A stretch of 64,000 nucleotides of DNA. Source: a virus. Location: positions 23,476 to 87,475 of the IMG/VR virus record IMGVR_UViG_3300046373_000172; one strand, written 5' to 3'. Position 1 is the first letter of the stretch; each line of letters starts with the position of its first letter. The translations under genes and the position numbers were made by a program. Positions 1-8,461 of this stretch are shown here, in pieces. Below the pieces are notes generated by a model. The model was not told the origin of the DNA. It saw only the letters and a list, made by a program, of their open reading frames with translations, and ran no database searches.

Positions 1-53
1 TGACCAGCCAGACGCTGCAGGCGCTGGTCGACTACCTGGAGGCTTGTGCATGA
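1..53 (+). CDS. C-terminal end of an upstream gene (partial)
   Basis: Only the last 16 codons are present (frame starting at base 3, product ending LVDYLEACA, TGA at 51-53). The stop overlaps the ATG of the next gene at 50, the same ATGA coupling used by its downstream neighbours, so it is very probably the end of a real gene that begins left of the window. Function cannot be judged. Confidence 0.6.
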   Translation, partial: TSQTLQALVDYLEACA

Positions 54-262
54 AGCATTTCTCAGAACACAACCCCCGCTGGCGTTACCTGGAGACCGAG
101 CAGCCGCCGCTCAACACCAAGATTATGCTGTTGACCGTCGGCAATCAGCAGCTAGAGGGCGTGTGGAAGGGCAAGCCACTTGGCCAGAACAAGCACTACA
201 AGGCCTGGTCCGGGCTGCTGTCCCGCGACAAGCTGGTCGAAGCGACGTTGGGGTACCTCTGA
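50..262 (+). CDS. Small hypothetical protein (DUF551-like pattern)
   Basis: A 70-residue product starting at ATG 50; an in-frame TTG six bases upstream is less likely because ATG 50 is coupled to the preceding stop. The spacing of W-R-Y-L-E-T, P-P, a short beta strand, G-V-W and A-W...L resembles the DUF551 type of small phage protein, which has no known function. That likeness is by eye only. The stop overlaps the next start by one base, so this is part of a translationally coupled early operon. Confidence 0.6.
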   Translation: MKHFSEHNPRWRYLETEQPPLNTKIMLLTVGNQQLEGVWKGKPLGQNKHYKAWSGLLSRDKLVEATLGYL

Positions 263-657
263 TGGATCCGGCGGTCGCTCGCGTCATCCACCCGAACTGG
301 TTCCCGTCGCCCGACGCCTGGGTCTGGACTCGGCCGGCCGGCGGGCGGCAGGGCTTCGGCACCAACTGGCGCCAAGAAGGGCAGGTCGGCTTGTCCAACC
401 TGCTATGGCTGGTGCTCGATCGCCAGACGCCGCCGGCGCTGTTCGAGGCGGCGTCGCATCCGGTCTACCCGCTGGTGCTGGCCCACTGTCGCGGCGCACT
501 GGAGGTGGTCACCAACCTGGCCGAGATCGGCACCCTGGAAGAGTTCCACAGGCTCCTGTCAGGCCTGATGCGCAACCATGCCAAGGTACCGGGCGTCGAC
601 CTTGGCCCCCTGCTGCGGAAACTGGCAGAGAAGAGGATCCGACATGCGAACGCTTGA
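262..657 (+). CDS. Hypothetical early protein
   Basis: A 131-residue product beginning at ATG 262, which shares its A with the TGA of the preceding gene. The N-terminal half is rich in Trp and Pro (HPNWFPSPDAWVW) and the C-terminal half is predicted helical. No catalytic motif is visible. The end overlaps the helicase start by 14 bases, so the two are probably co-translated. Function unknown. Confidence 0.65.
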   Translation: MDPAVARVIHPNWFPSPDAWVWTRPAGGRQGFGTNWRQEGQVGLSNLLWLVLDRQTPPALFEAASHPVYPLVLAHCRGALEVVTNLAEIGTLEEFHRLLSGLMRNHAKVPGVDLGPLLRKLAEKRIRHANA

Positions 658-2074
658 AGCGGTCCTTCGGGATCATGGATTACCCTTCCCGGACGTCGGC
701 GGCGTGCCGGCTAAGTTAGAAGACCTGCAGATCGAGGACATCAACCGCCTTGCCACGATGGGCCGCGCGCTGGCCGATCTCCCGATTGGCTATGGCAAAA
801 CGGTTATTTCGACTTATTCCGCCCTGATGCTGGAGCCGGACGTCACGCTGATTTTGATGCCACCGATCTTGAAAGCGCAGTGGCAAAAGTGGATCAATTC
901 CATCCCCGGCGCCGGCCAGGTTGTCGTCTACGACGGCACGCCTAGTGAGCGCCGAAAGCTTAACCTGCGCGGCGCCAAGTGGATCATCACCAGCTACGGT
1001 CTGATGCGCAACGATTTCGACTATCTGCTCGCCCAACTTGGGCCGCGCAACTTGCTGACAATAGTTGATGAGGCGCAATGTTGCAAAAATTACAAGAGTT
1101 CGCTGTTCGATTGCGTCAAGCAGATCTCGGAGGGCAAGCCGCTGTTCCTCTTGTCGGGCACCCCGGTGTCCTGGCCGGGCGACACGTACGCCTACATCAA
1201 GCTGAACAACCCGGGCGCCTATGCGAGGTACCGGCAGTTCGAGAACATTCACGTCGCCGAGCGAGACTTCTTCGAGAAGCCGACCGCCTGGCGCGAGTGG
1301 GAATTGATGCAAAGCAATTTCAATGCCAACCGGATCTATCGGTCTAAGGAAGAAGTGCACGCGGCTCTGCCCAAGGCGAACTTCATCCCGGTCTACTATG
1401 AGCTCGACAAGGAGCACATGGCGCTTTATACCAAGCTGATGCAGGAGCAGCTGCTGGAGCTCGATGACGGCACCAAGATCGACGCCACCACCGCGCAGAC
1501 GCTGTACCACCAGAGCCAGCAGATCATCAGCAACTGGGGCTATTTTTCTGGTAATCCGAAGAACGTCGGCAAGGTGTACGAGCTGATCGATGAGATCTGC
1601 GACCAGATCAACCTTGGGCAGCCGGACGCCTCGAAAGTCATTGCCTGGAGTCAGTACAAGCGCACTTCGGCCGCGTTGCAGGATCACATGGACGCCCGAC
1701 TGAAGAAGATCGGCTGTCGCTCGATGGCGGCCTACTCTGGCGCCGACTCGGTCAAGTCGGTGGCGGCGTTCATGGACGACCCCAGGACGGTCAGTCTGGT
1801 GGCCCAACCCGGTTCGGCTGGCGCCGGCCTGAATCCTCAAGCGCTGTGCTGGAACACAATCTTTGTGGAGCTTCCTACAAGGACGATCGCGTTCCTTCAA
1901 GCGGCCGGCCGTATCGACCGTAAAGGCCAGCGCTTCAACCCGAACATCTACCTCTTTATCGCTCGCGGCACCATCCAGGAGGCGCTGCTGGCCAACCTGA
2001 TGTCGAACGATGACGAGGTGATCCGCGCCACCGGTACAAAAAATTCCATCAGGAATCTAATTTTTCCGAAGTAA
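644..2074 (+). CDS. SNF2/DEAD-type superfamily 2 helicase
   Basis: A 476-residue superfamily 2 ATPase. Visible motifs are Walker A IGYGKT (about 48-53), the Walker B DEAQ box (142-145), motif III SGTP (171-174), and near the C terminus a motif V/VI pair with QAAGRIDRKGQ (about 418-428), where the arginine finger lies. DEAQ with SGTPVSWPGD and RxDRxGQ is typical of phage SNF2-like helicases, which remodel or unwind DNA during replication or recombination. The start at ATG 644 lies inside the end of the previous gene and leaves all motifs intact. It stands immediately upstream of the primase-helicase, which supports a replication role. Specific substrate not known. Confidence 0.9.
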   Translation: MRTLEAVLRDHGLPFPDVGGVPAKLEDLQIEDINRLATMGRALADLPIGYGKTVISTYSALMLEPDVTLILMPPILKAQWQKWINSIPGAGQVVVYDGTPSERRKLNLRGAKWIITSYGLMRNDFDYLLAQLGPRNLLTIVDEAQCCKNYKSSLFDCVKQISEGKPLFLLSGTPVSWPGDTYAYIKLNNPGAYARYRQFENIHVAERDFFEKPTAWREWELMQSNFNANRIYRSKEEVHAALPKANFIPVYYELDKEHMALYTKLMQEQLLELDDGTKIDATTAQTLYHQSQQIISNWGYFSGNPKNVGKVYELIDEICDQINLGQPDASKVIAWSQYKRTSAALQDHMDARLKKIGCRSMAAYSGADSVKSVAAFMDDPRTVSLVAQPGSAGAGLNPQALCWNTIFVELPTRTIAFLQAAGRIDRKGQRFNPNIYLFIARGTIQEALLANLMSNDDEVIRATGTKNSIRNLIFPK

Positions 2075-2114
2075 AATAGTTGCCCGACCACCGATCCTTG
2101 AAAGACCTAGTGTT

Positions 2115-2621
2115 ATGAAAATAGAATCAACGGAGTTGACATCCGAGGAGCGCAATGAGTTTGACCGCCAGTGGTCTGCTCTGTATGGGAAGAAAATCGC
2201 AGCGTGGGACATCCTGGCCCGGCCGCTCACACACACCGTGCACCGGGCCAAGCGCATGCTGGTCTGGAGCCTTGGGCCTGACGGCACGCCAAGGGTGCTG
2301 CGCACCTACACCATGACCGACCTGCTGATCACGTTCGCCGGCGTGTCGATCACGCTGACCGACGCCGCCGGGGAGGTGGTGACCATTACTCACCGCCCGA
2401 CACAGATCCCCGGCCACCTGATCTACGCCTGGCTGCCGGCCTTCCTGGACGTGCGCTACGCCCCACGCAGCTATTCCGATTCTGACCCCAGCTTCCGACG
2501 CACCACCTGCCGGCTGCGCTCCCGCGCCGCCGGTGACGTCCGCATCAAGCCGGTGCCGGGCGTCTCCTACTTCTCGGATGTCCGCGAGTTCCAGAAAATC
2601 TGCCCAGACTACCAGGGGTAA
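2115..2621 (+). CDS. Hypothetical protein between two helicases
   Basis: A 168-residue protein with ATG at 2115 and a stop five bases before the primase-helicase start. It has an acidic helical N terminus followed by a Thr/Val-rich, beta-looking centre and an Arg-rich C-terminal part. No cysteine pairs, membrane segment or nucleotide-binding motif is visible. Its position suggests an accessory replication factor, but that is inference from context. Confidence 0.7.
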   Translation: MKIESTELTSEERNEFDRQWSALYGKKIAAWDILARPLTHTVHRAKRMLVWSLGPDGTPRVLRTYTMTDLLITFAGVSITLTDAAGEVVTITHRPTQIPGHLIYAWLPAFLDVRYAPRSYSDSDPSFRRTTCRLRSRAAGDVRIKPVPGVSYFSDVREFQKICPDYQG

Positions 2622-2626
2622 GCGCC

Positions 2627-5600
2627 ATGCCTAATTTCTACTACTACCAGAAGCAGGGTGGCGAGAACGTCTGGCTGCCGTCGCCGGTGGCGGATCGTGT
2701 GCGGCTCGAAGACGAGGATCGGCCGGAGTTCATCTCCGTGCTGGCCGTGTCGCGCATCATCGACGACGAGATCACCTACGAAGACAAGCTCAAGCTGACC
2801 TATGCCGGCCCGCTGTACTTCGACTGGGACTCGTCCGACGAGCAGCTGGTGATCGAGAAGGTGAACCAGTTCCTGGACCACCTGGTCACGCTGCGGGTCA
2901 ACCTGGAGATGTGCAAGCTGTTCGCCACGGGCGGGCGGGGTTACCACTTGGAGATCCCGCAGTCGATGCTGATGGACAAGATCCCGCCCAAGGGTGTGCT
3001 GGGCCTGCCTTACATCTACCGTGAGATGGCCTACGAGATGGCGGTCGACACCTTGGACTTGCGTATCTACTCGGGGCTGAAGGGCCGCATGTGGCGCGTG
3101 GCGAATGTGCGCCGGGACAACGGCCGCTACAAGGTGCCTATCCGTGTTTCGGAGATGCGCGCCATGACGCCGGAGATGTGCCGCGAACTGACCTCTTCGC
3201 CACGCCGGGTGGTCGAAGTGGTCAACGCCGCCTACTCGCCCGAGCTGGCCATGATCTACGAGACGGGCAAGCAGAAGGTCGAAGACATCACGCTCAAGCG
3301 CAAGCGCTTCAAGCCTGACCCGGAAGCGGCCAAGCGGGCGCACTCCGAGTCGATCCAGGCGGCGATGGCCGGCTTTGGCCTGAAGGATGGCGCCGGCTTC
3401 CACCCGATCGGCATGCAACTTGCCCAAGCCGCCTGCACGGCGGGCCTGTCGATGGAGCAGTTCATCACCGAGTGCGCCGGCTTGATCGCCAACCACCGCG
3501 GCGACGGCGAGCGTTACAGCACACCGAAGAAGCGCGAGGACGAACTGCGCCGGATGCACCGCTACATGGACGGCAACGCCTGCTACGAGTTCTCGATCGG
3601 CGCCATCAAGTCGCTGCTGGCCCACCCGGCGCCCGACCTGGACGGCGTGCCGATCTCGGCGGAGGAGCTGAAAGAGGTGATCGCTGCGGCGGACACCTCG
3701 GCCGGAGAGGAAGACGAGTATGGCGACGTGGCGCGCGGCATCACGCTGTCCAAGTACGGCGTGTACAAGTGGGTCGAGGGGATCAGCAAGCGGGTCTGCG
3801 CGGTGTCGTTCGACACCTCGGACCTGCTGCTGTCGTCGGAGAGTTCGACCATCATCGGCTACTCGTCGACCGTGCTGGTCAACGGGCGTTCGGTCGGGCG
3901 CCAGGTGTTGGAGACCGAGATCTTCAGCGCGCTCAATCCGTTCAACCGGTTCGCACAAAAATATGGCCACACCTTCGTGGGCAATGACCAAGACGTGCGC
4001 GTGGCGATGATGCGCTTCGTCGAGGCGGCAAAGAAAAGAGGCAGTCAAATGTACGTGGTAAAACGAGAAGGCCTGGACGTGCTCAGCGTGCCGGATCACC
4101 CGGACGAATTCTTCCGCTCCCCCTTCGTGGTGTGGGCCGAGGCGTCCGAAGTGTGGACGTCGGAAGAACTGGCCGAGCGCGGTATGAAGATGAAGTTCCT
4201 GGGGCACCCCGACCAGCGCGGCGTGATGCGCACCGACCTGTCCCTGGCGCCGTCGCTGCCGTCCTGGCTCAAGGAACCTGGCAACAAGGAGCTGATGCGC
4301 CTGACGCTCGAGAACCTGATGTCGTGCCAGAAGGCGGACTTGATGGGCAAGCTGATCGGCTGGTACGTGTCCTGCTTCTGGAAGCAGATCTTCAACCACA
4401 CCTATTCCAAGTTCCCGCTGCTGCACGTGAACGGCGCAGCGGGGGTGGGGAAATGCTTGGGCAGGGGCACCCCGGTGTTGCTGGCCTGCGGCCAAACCTG
4501 CAACGTCGAAGACATTCGGACTGGGGACCTGCTTATGGCGCCCGACGGAGGTGTGCGCACGGTACTGTCTACGACCCAGGGCTTTGACCGCATGTTCCGC
4601 GTCTCCCAGTGGTTTGAAGGCAAGCCGCTGGAAACCTACACCGTGAATGCTGCGCACATCTTGAGCCTGCGGCATTACCGCACTGGTGAGGTGTTGAACA
4701 CCAACGTCGAAGATTTCCTCGACATTGACGGGCCAGAGGACAATATCTACCTGGGGTGGCAGGTCCCTGGGATTTTGGAGAAGGACTTGACCCCTCGGCT
4801 GGTCGAGATCGAGATTGAAGAGATGCCGGCAGACGATTACTACGGCTTCACGATCGACGGCGATCACCTGTTCCTGTTGGGCGACTTCACGGTCACCCAC
4901 AACACGGAGACGAACGAACTACTTGGCTCCTTCTTCTTCTACAAGCAGGAGGTGCACACGATGTCGCCGTCGTCGACCATCTTCGCCTTAAACCAGCACT
5001 TGGCTGCGTCGGCGTCGATTCCCCTGATCGTCGACGAATACAAGCCGGCGGAGATGAAGGCCGAGCTGCACAACCGGATGAAGCAGATGTTCCGGGACGC
5101 CTACAACCAGCGCCAGATTTCACGCGGCGGCGGTACCCGGGAGTCGGACGACTTCCGCACGCTGCAGCAAGTCGAGATGGCCGCGCCGCTGGTGTTTATC
5201 GCGGAAGCGGCCGAGGACGAGGCGGCGGTGATGGAGCGCGTCGTCTTGGCCACCTTCACCCGTCCGCCGGCGATCATCGGGCTGAAGAACCTGGCCAAGT
5301 TCCAGCAGGTGCGCCAGCACCGCCACTTGCTTGGCATCCTTGGGCAGCACATGGCCGCCAAGATCGTGCGCACCTTGACCTTCGACGGTTTCCGCGCAGA
5401 GTTCGACGCCCTGTATGAGGTGGCGCAGAATACCTACATGCTGACCGAGAAGGACTTGACCAACACCACGCTGACGGACACGGAGCGCATGAACAAGCAG
5501 AACGCCAAGGAGCGCTCGGTGTTCAACCACACGGTGGCCAAGTACGGCTTCCAGCAGTTCCGCGCGCTGGTCAATGAGATCGTCGACGACGAAAGCCTGG

Positions 5601-6016
5601 ACCCGTTGATGGCGACGCTGGAAGACGGCATCTACTCCCGCCTGTCGGACCTGAACGCAGCCACCACGCCGGAGCACATCAAGGTGCTGGCCGAACTGGC
5701 GCAGATGAGCCACCACGTGCACAACGACCACGCCGACGCGATCAACTTAGGTACCGAATACGCCTTCGTGCAGCACGGTGTCCAGGAGTGCATCGAGATC
5801 GCTGTGCGCCCGGCATATGCCAAGTACCGCTCGTACTGCCGCAGCATCGGCAGCCCGGCGCTGTTCACGTCGCCGCAGGCCTTCATGCTGTCGCTGAAGG
5901 ACTCGCCGGCCTTCGTCAAAGAGGGTACCGGCCAGACCCTGCTGGTGCCCAAGGTGTTCACGCTGAACAACGAGGAACTGGCGAAATACGGCGTGGATCC
6001 GTTCAAGAATCGCTAG
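2627..6016 (+). CDS. Primase-helicase (AEP-like primase plus ATPase) interrupted by a mini-intein
   Basis: A 1129-residue precursor. The N-terminal part looks like an archaeo-eukaryotic primase core, with FDWDSSD (65-71, the DxD metal pair) and TGGRGYH (101-107, the sGxGxH-type motif). The second half is a helicase-type ATPase whose Walker A GAAGVGK-T is split by an intein at residues 610-759; the Walker B is LIVDEYKP. After splicing the enzyme would be about 979 residues. By analogy with phage primase-helicases it would unwind the fork and lay primers for the family A polymerase encoded downstream. The ATPase cannot be active until the intein leaves, because the Walker A is broken exactly between Lys and Thr. 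Confidence 0.88.
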   Translation: MPNFYYYQKQGGENVWLPSPVADRVRLEDEDRPEFISVLAVSRIIDDEITYEDKLKLTYAGPLYFDWDSSDEQLVIEKVNQFLDHLVTLRVNLEMCKLFATGGRGYHLEIPQSMLMDKIPPKGVLGLPYIYREMAYEMAVDTLDLRIYSGLKGRMWRVANVRRDNGRYKVPIRVSEMRAMTPEMCRELTSSPRRVVEVVNAAYSPELAMIYETGKQKVEDITLKRKRFKPDPEAAKRAHSESIQAAMAGFGLKDGAGFHPIGMQLAQAACTAGLSMEQFITECAGLIANHRGDGERYSTPKKREDELRRMHRYMDGNACYEFSIGAIKSLLAHPAPDLDGVPISAEELKEVIAAADTSAGEEDEYGDVARGITLSKYGVYKWVEGISKRVCAVSFDTSDLLLSSESSTIIGYSSTVLVNGRSVGRQVLETEIFSALNPFNRFAQKYGHTFVGNDQDVRVAMMRFVEAAKKRGSQMYVVKREGLDVLSVPDHPDEFFRSPFVVWAEASEVWTSEELAERGMKMKFLGHPDQRGVMRTDLSLAPSLPSWLKEPGNKELMRLTLENLMSCQKADLMGKLIGWYVSCFWKQIFNHTYSKFPLLHVNGAAGVGKCLGRGTPVLLACGQTCNVEDIRTGDLLMAPDGGVRTVLSTTQGFDRMFRVSQWFEGKPLETYTVNAAHILSLRHYRTGEVLNTNVEDFLDIDGPEDNIYLGWQVPGILEKDLTPRLVEIEIEEMPADDYYGFTIDGDHLFLLGDFTVTHNTETNELLGSFFFYKQEVHTMSPSSTIFALNQHLAASASIPLIVDEYKPAEMKAELHNRMKQMFRDAYNQRQISRGGGTRESDDFRTLQQVEMAAPLVFIAEAAEDEAAVMERVVLATFTRPPAIIGLKNLAKFQQVRQHRHLLGILGQHMAAKIVRTLTFDGFRAEFDALYEVAQNTYMLTEKDLTNTTLTDTERMNKQNAKERSVFNHTVAKYGFQQFRALVNEIVDDESLDPLMATLEDGIYSRLSDLNAATTPEHIKVLAELAQMSHHVHNDHADAINLGTEYAFVQHGVQECIEIAVRPAYAKYRSYCRSIGSPALFTSPQAFMLSLKDSPAFVKEGTGQTLLVPKVFTLNNEELAKYGVDPFKNR
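4454..4903 (+). other. Mini-intein in the Walker A motif of the primase-helicase
   Basis: The insert is in frame and exactly 150 codons long. It begins with Cys right after GVGK and ends with THN directly before Thr. Block A is CLGRGTPVLLACG, block B is around VNAAHILSL (conserved His), block F is YGFTIDGDHLFLLGDFTV and block G is VTHN. There is no room for a homing endonuclease domain, so this is a splicing-only mini-intein. Removing it restores an uninterrupted GAAGVGKT P-loop. Residues 610-759 of the precursor. Confidence 0.95.
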
Positions 6017-6032
6017 ACAGCCGTGCAGAAGT

Positions 6033-6062
6033 TTGATATCGTAGAATTTCCTCTGGTAAAGA
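6033..6062 (+). promoter_or_regulatory. Possible sigma70-type promoter
   Basis: TTGATA and TAAAGA are separated by 18 bases in the 94-base gap before the 6111 gene, which also has an AAAGGA ribosome site. The -10 matches the consensus only partly, so this is a weak call, but this is the largest gap in the replication arm and it precedes a gene followed by its own terminator. Confidence 0.3.
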
Positions 6063-6110
6063 GGTGCTACCCGGAAAGACCGGTCAACATTAACGTTAAA
6101 GGAAACACAA

Positions 6111-6914
6111 ATGGCACTCGTAAACAAAGCACCTGAATTCGACGCTGGCGACGACATGGAAGAAGCAGTCGGTACCGACACAGCTACCCAGACTGTTTCT
6201 GCGGCAGATCGCGTTGCCGCAGCCGCTGCAAAACAGGCAGCTGCTGTTGCAGCTGCGGCCACCACGGCCCCTGCTGTGGTCAAGCCTTCGGCGCTGGCGG
6301 TGGCCAAGCCGGTCATGACGAATCCTCTGGAAGGCCTGAAAGATCTGATCCCGGTCACTTACGGCTCGCTCAAGTCGATCATGGTCACCAGTGGCAACGT
6401 GGTGCTGAAGGACGGCATGGAGACGCTGGGCACCCACGTCGGCCTGGAAATCCTGTCCTACCAAGACCAGTGGGTCTGCTCGCCAGGCGGCGACAGCAAC
6501 GATGAAAAGTCGCTGCCGTACCTGAAATTCTCGGACGATGGCAAAACCGAACGCGAGTCCGGCGAGCCTCTGGCCGACTTTGTGCAGCTGGCCAAAAGCA
6601 ACGGCTACGAAAACGCCAAGATCGTGAAACGTCTGATCGTGGTCGGCGCGCTGGTCTACCCAGGCAAGGACAAGAAGGGCAACCTGATGTCCGAACTGGA
6701 AAACGAAGTCGTGATGATCGATCTGGCGCCCGGCTCGGTCGGCAACTTCATGGCCTACCAGGCCACGTCGATGTTCAAAACTTCGCGGGGTTTGATCACC
6801 CCGGAGCAGGCCCGTATCGTTCGCCTCGAAGCTGTGCCGAAGTCCAAGAAGTCGAAGAACTGGACCGACGCCGAGTTCAAGACGTACAACCCTGAGACGG
6901 ACTACGTCAAGTAA
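6111..6914 (+). CDS. Probable abundant replication accessory protein (ssDNA-binding candidate)
   Basis: A 267-residue product. Residues about 30-65 are a low-complexity Ala-rich, probably disordered stretch; the rest is a compact domain ending in a Lys-rich KSKKSKNW segment. It has its own leader with a good ribosome site (AAAGGA) and is followed by a strong terminator, so it may be made independently and in quantity. Its place between the primase-helicase and a proofreading-type exonuclease is where many phages carry a single-stranded DNA binding protein. I cannot recognise an OB-fold signature, so the role is inference. Confidence 0.7.
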   Translation: MALVNKAPEFDAGDDMEEAVGTDTATQTVSAADRVAAAAAKQAAAVAAAATTAPAVVKPSALAVAKPVMTNPLEGLKDLIPVTYGSLKSIMVTSGNVVLKDGMETLGTHVGLEILSYQDQWVCSPGGDSNDEKSLPYLKFSDDGKTERESGEPLADFVQLAKSNGYENAKIVKRLIVVGALVYPGKDKKGNLMSELENEVVMIDLAPGSVGNFMAYQATSMFKTSRGLITPEQARIVRLEAVPKSKKSKNWTDAEFKTYNPETDYVK

Positions 6915-6934
6915 GCCTCCAACGCTTCACCACC

Positions 6935-6959
6935 AAAGCGACCTTCGGGTCGCTTTTTT
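6935..6959 (+). terminator. Intrinsic terminator after the 6111 gene
   Basis: AAGCGACC, a TTCG tetraloop and GGTCGCTT are followed directly by a run of T. This is a classical Rho-independent terminator 20 bases after the stop of the 6111 gene. Confidence 0.9.
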
Positions 6960-6972
6960 ATAGCGAGAACGT

Positions 6973-7656
6973 ATGGACGAACAGATAAAACGCTACATCA
7001 TCGGCGACACCGAGACGACCGGCCTGCCGCCGAACAAGCATGCCTGCCAGGTAGGGCTGATCGAGATCGACCCGATCACGTTGGACGTGATGTGGGAGAT
7101 CGAGTCGCTGATTGACCCGCTGCATCCGATCGAGCCAGGCGCCCAAGCGATTCACGGCATCTCCGACGCCATGGTGCGCTGCGAGCCGACGATGGCGGAA
7201 TTCATCGACCGGGACTTGGCCGGCGGCTTGTCGGGCAGCATCACCATGATCTGTCATAACGTCAGCTTTGACCTGAGCCTGCTGCAGCCGATCGGCGGCA
7301 TCGACCGCACCATCTGCACGCTGGTCGAAGCACGCCAGTGCATCCGTGGCACCAAGAGCCACAAGCTGGCCGACTTGGCCGAGCACTTCGGCTTCGTGCC
7401 GGACGTGGCGCACAAGGCCTTGGCCGATTGCCACACCACGCGCCTGCTGCTGATCAAGCTGATGGAGATCACCGGCCAGACGCTGGACCAACTAGCCACG
7501 CCGAAGAAGCGCGTGGTGCACGTTCAGCCTTGGGGCATCCACAAGGACAAGCTGCTGGTCGACATCCCGTCCGGCTACCTGACCTGGCTGTTGACCCTGA
7601 AGGACTTGGAACCCAACCTGCGCGAGAGCGTGGAGAAAGCGCTGGCACTGAAATGA
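6973..7656 (+). CDS. DnaQ-like 3'-5' exonuclease (DEDDh)
   Basis: A 227-residue exonuclease. Motif Exo I is GDTETTG (11-17, catalytic Asp and Glu), Exo II is HNVSFD, and Exo III is HKALADC with the DEDDh histidine and final aspartate. The fold and length match the epsilon/RNase T family, which removes 3' nucleotides from DNA or RNA using two metal ions. Because the phage polymerase has its own exonuclease motifs, this stand-alone enzyme may act in repair or end processing instead of replication proofreading. ATG 6973 lies 14 bases after the terminator. Its stop overlaps the next start. Confidence 0.92.
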   Translation: MDEQIKRYIIGDTETTGLPPNKHACQVGLIEIDPITLDVMWEIESLIDPLHPIEPGAQAIHGISDAMVRCEPTMAEFIDRDLAGGLSGSITMICHNVSFDLSLLQPIGGIDRTICTLVEARQCIRGTKSHKLADLAEHFGFVPDVAHKALADCHTTRLLLIKLMEITGQTLDQLATPKKRVVHVQPWGIHKDKLLVDIPSGYLTWLLTLKDLEPNLRESVEKALALK

Positions 7657-7922
7657 CCCCGATTAAAGATCTGCGCGACGTGATGCACGTTGCCAGCTAT
7701 GCAGTAGACACGGCTAAGCTGCTGGCGGCGTTCGGGATTTCTCCGGGCGCTGGCGTGACTCACCTGAACCTGAAAGTGGCGTCCGCTGATATGGTCGAGC
7801 TGACCGTGCGCCGCTACATCACGCAGCCAGAACTGGACGCGCTGATGGTCGCCCTGGAGCAAGAGCCCAGGCCTGTCCTGGTCGACACGCTCTCCGTAAA
7901 GCACACCTTCCCCTGCGTATAA
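7653..7922 (+). CDS. Small hypothetical protein
   Basis: An 89-residue protein starting at ATG 7653 in an ATGA overlap with the exonuclease. It contains alternating beta-like (THLNLKVASADMVELTVRRY) and helical segments, compatible with a small alpha/beta fold. No known motif. It is co-translated with the exonuclease and the MazG-like gene; function unknown. Confidence 0.65.
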   Translation: MTPIKDLRDVMHVASYAVDTAKLLAAFGISPGAGVTHLNLKVASADMVELTVRRYITQPELDALMVALEQEPRPVLVDTLSVKHTFPCV

Positions 7923-7931
7923 GGAACTGCC

Positions 7932-8459
7932 ATGAACATCGGCAAAACCCAAATGATGCAGGACCTCCAACGCTACCTTGCAATCTTCCCGAAAGCACCT
8001 ATGACCTCCTTCGCCCAAAACATCACCACCTTCAACGCCATGTACAAGATGCCAATCGCCCCGGCGCCGCGCTTGATCTCCGCCAAGCGCCTGATCGACT
8101 TCAAGTCGATCCTGGGCAAGGAGCTGAACGAGATCGACGACATCCTGGCCAAGTGGGAAAGCAAGAGCCTGAGCCCTGAAGGCCAGCTCGAACTGCTGAC
8201 TGACATCGCCGACCTGTTGGGCGATCTGCAGGTCTACTGCGCCAGCGAGATGGCCAAGTGGGGCCTGCCGCTGGAAGCCACCTTGCAGATCATCATGGAG
8301 TCGAACTTCAGCAAGATGGGCGCCGACGGCTTGCCGATCTACGACGATCAGGACAAGCTGCAGAAAGGCCCTCACTACTGGAAGCCTGAACCACGTATCA
8401 GCGACATGCTGTCAGGCCGCATCGAAGCCCATCGGCTGCTGATGAAAGCGCCGCTGTAA
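7932..8459 (+). CDS. MazG/PRA-PH-like nucleotide pyrophosphohydrolase
   Basis: A 175-residue all-alpha NTP-pyrophosphatase. The acidic helices KELNEIDDIL and ELLTDIADLLGDLQVY carry the metal-binding Glu/Asp residues. They are followed by the ESNFSKMGADG stretch and KLQKGPHYWKPEP, a signature seen in phage phosphoribosyl-ATP-pyrophosphohydrolase-like proteins. The family hydrolyses (d)NTPs or related nucleotides to monophosphates. In this operon it would feed or clean the nucleotide pool alongside the dNMP kinase and ThyX; a role in lowering (p)ppGpp has been proposed for phage MazG proteins but is not visible from sequence. Confidence 0.85.
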   Translation: MNIGKTQMMQDLQRYLAIFPKAPMTSFAQNITTFNAMYKMPIAPAPRLISAKRLIDFKSILGKELNEIDDILAKWESKSLSPEGQLELLTDIADLLGDLQVYCASEMAKWGLPLEATLQIIMESNFSKMGADGLPIYDDQDKLQKGPHYWKPEPRISDMLSGRIEAHRLLMKAPL

Positions 8460-8461
8460 CC

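Noticed and set aside
2609-4900. Very long - strand frame opposite the primase-helicase
   Set aside because: His/Arg/Val-rich translation typical of the antisense of a GC-rich gene; the + strand has clear primase, intein and ATPase motifs.
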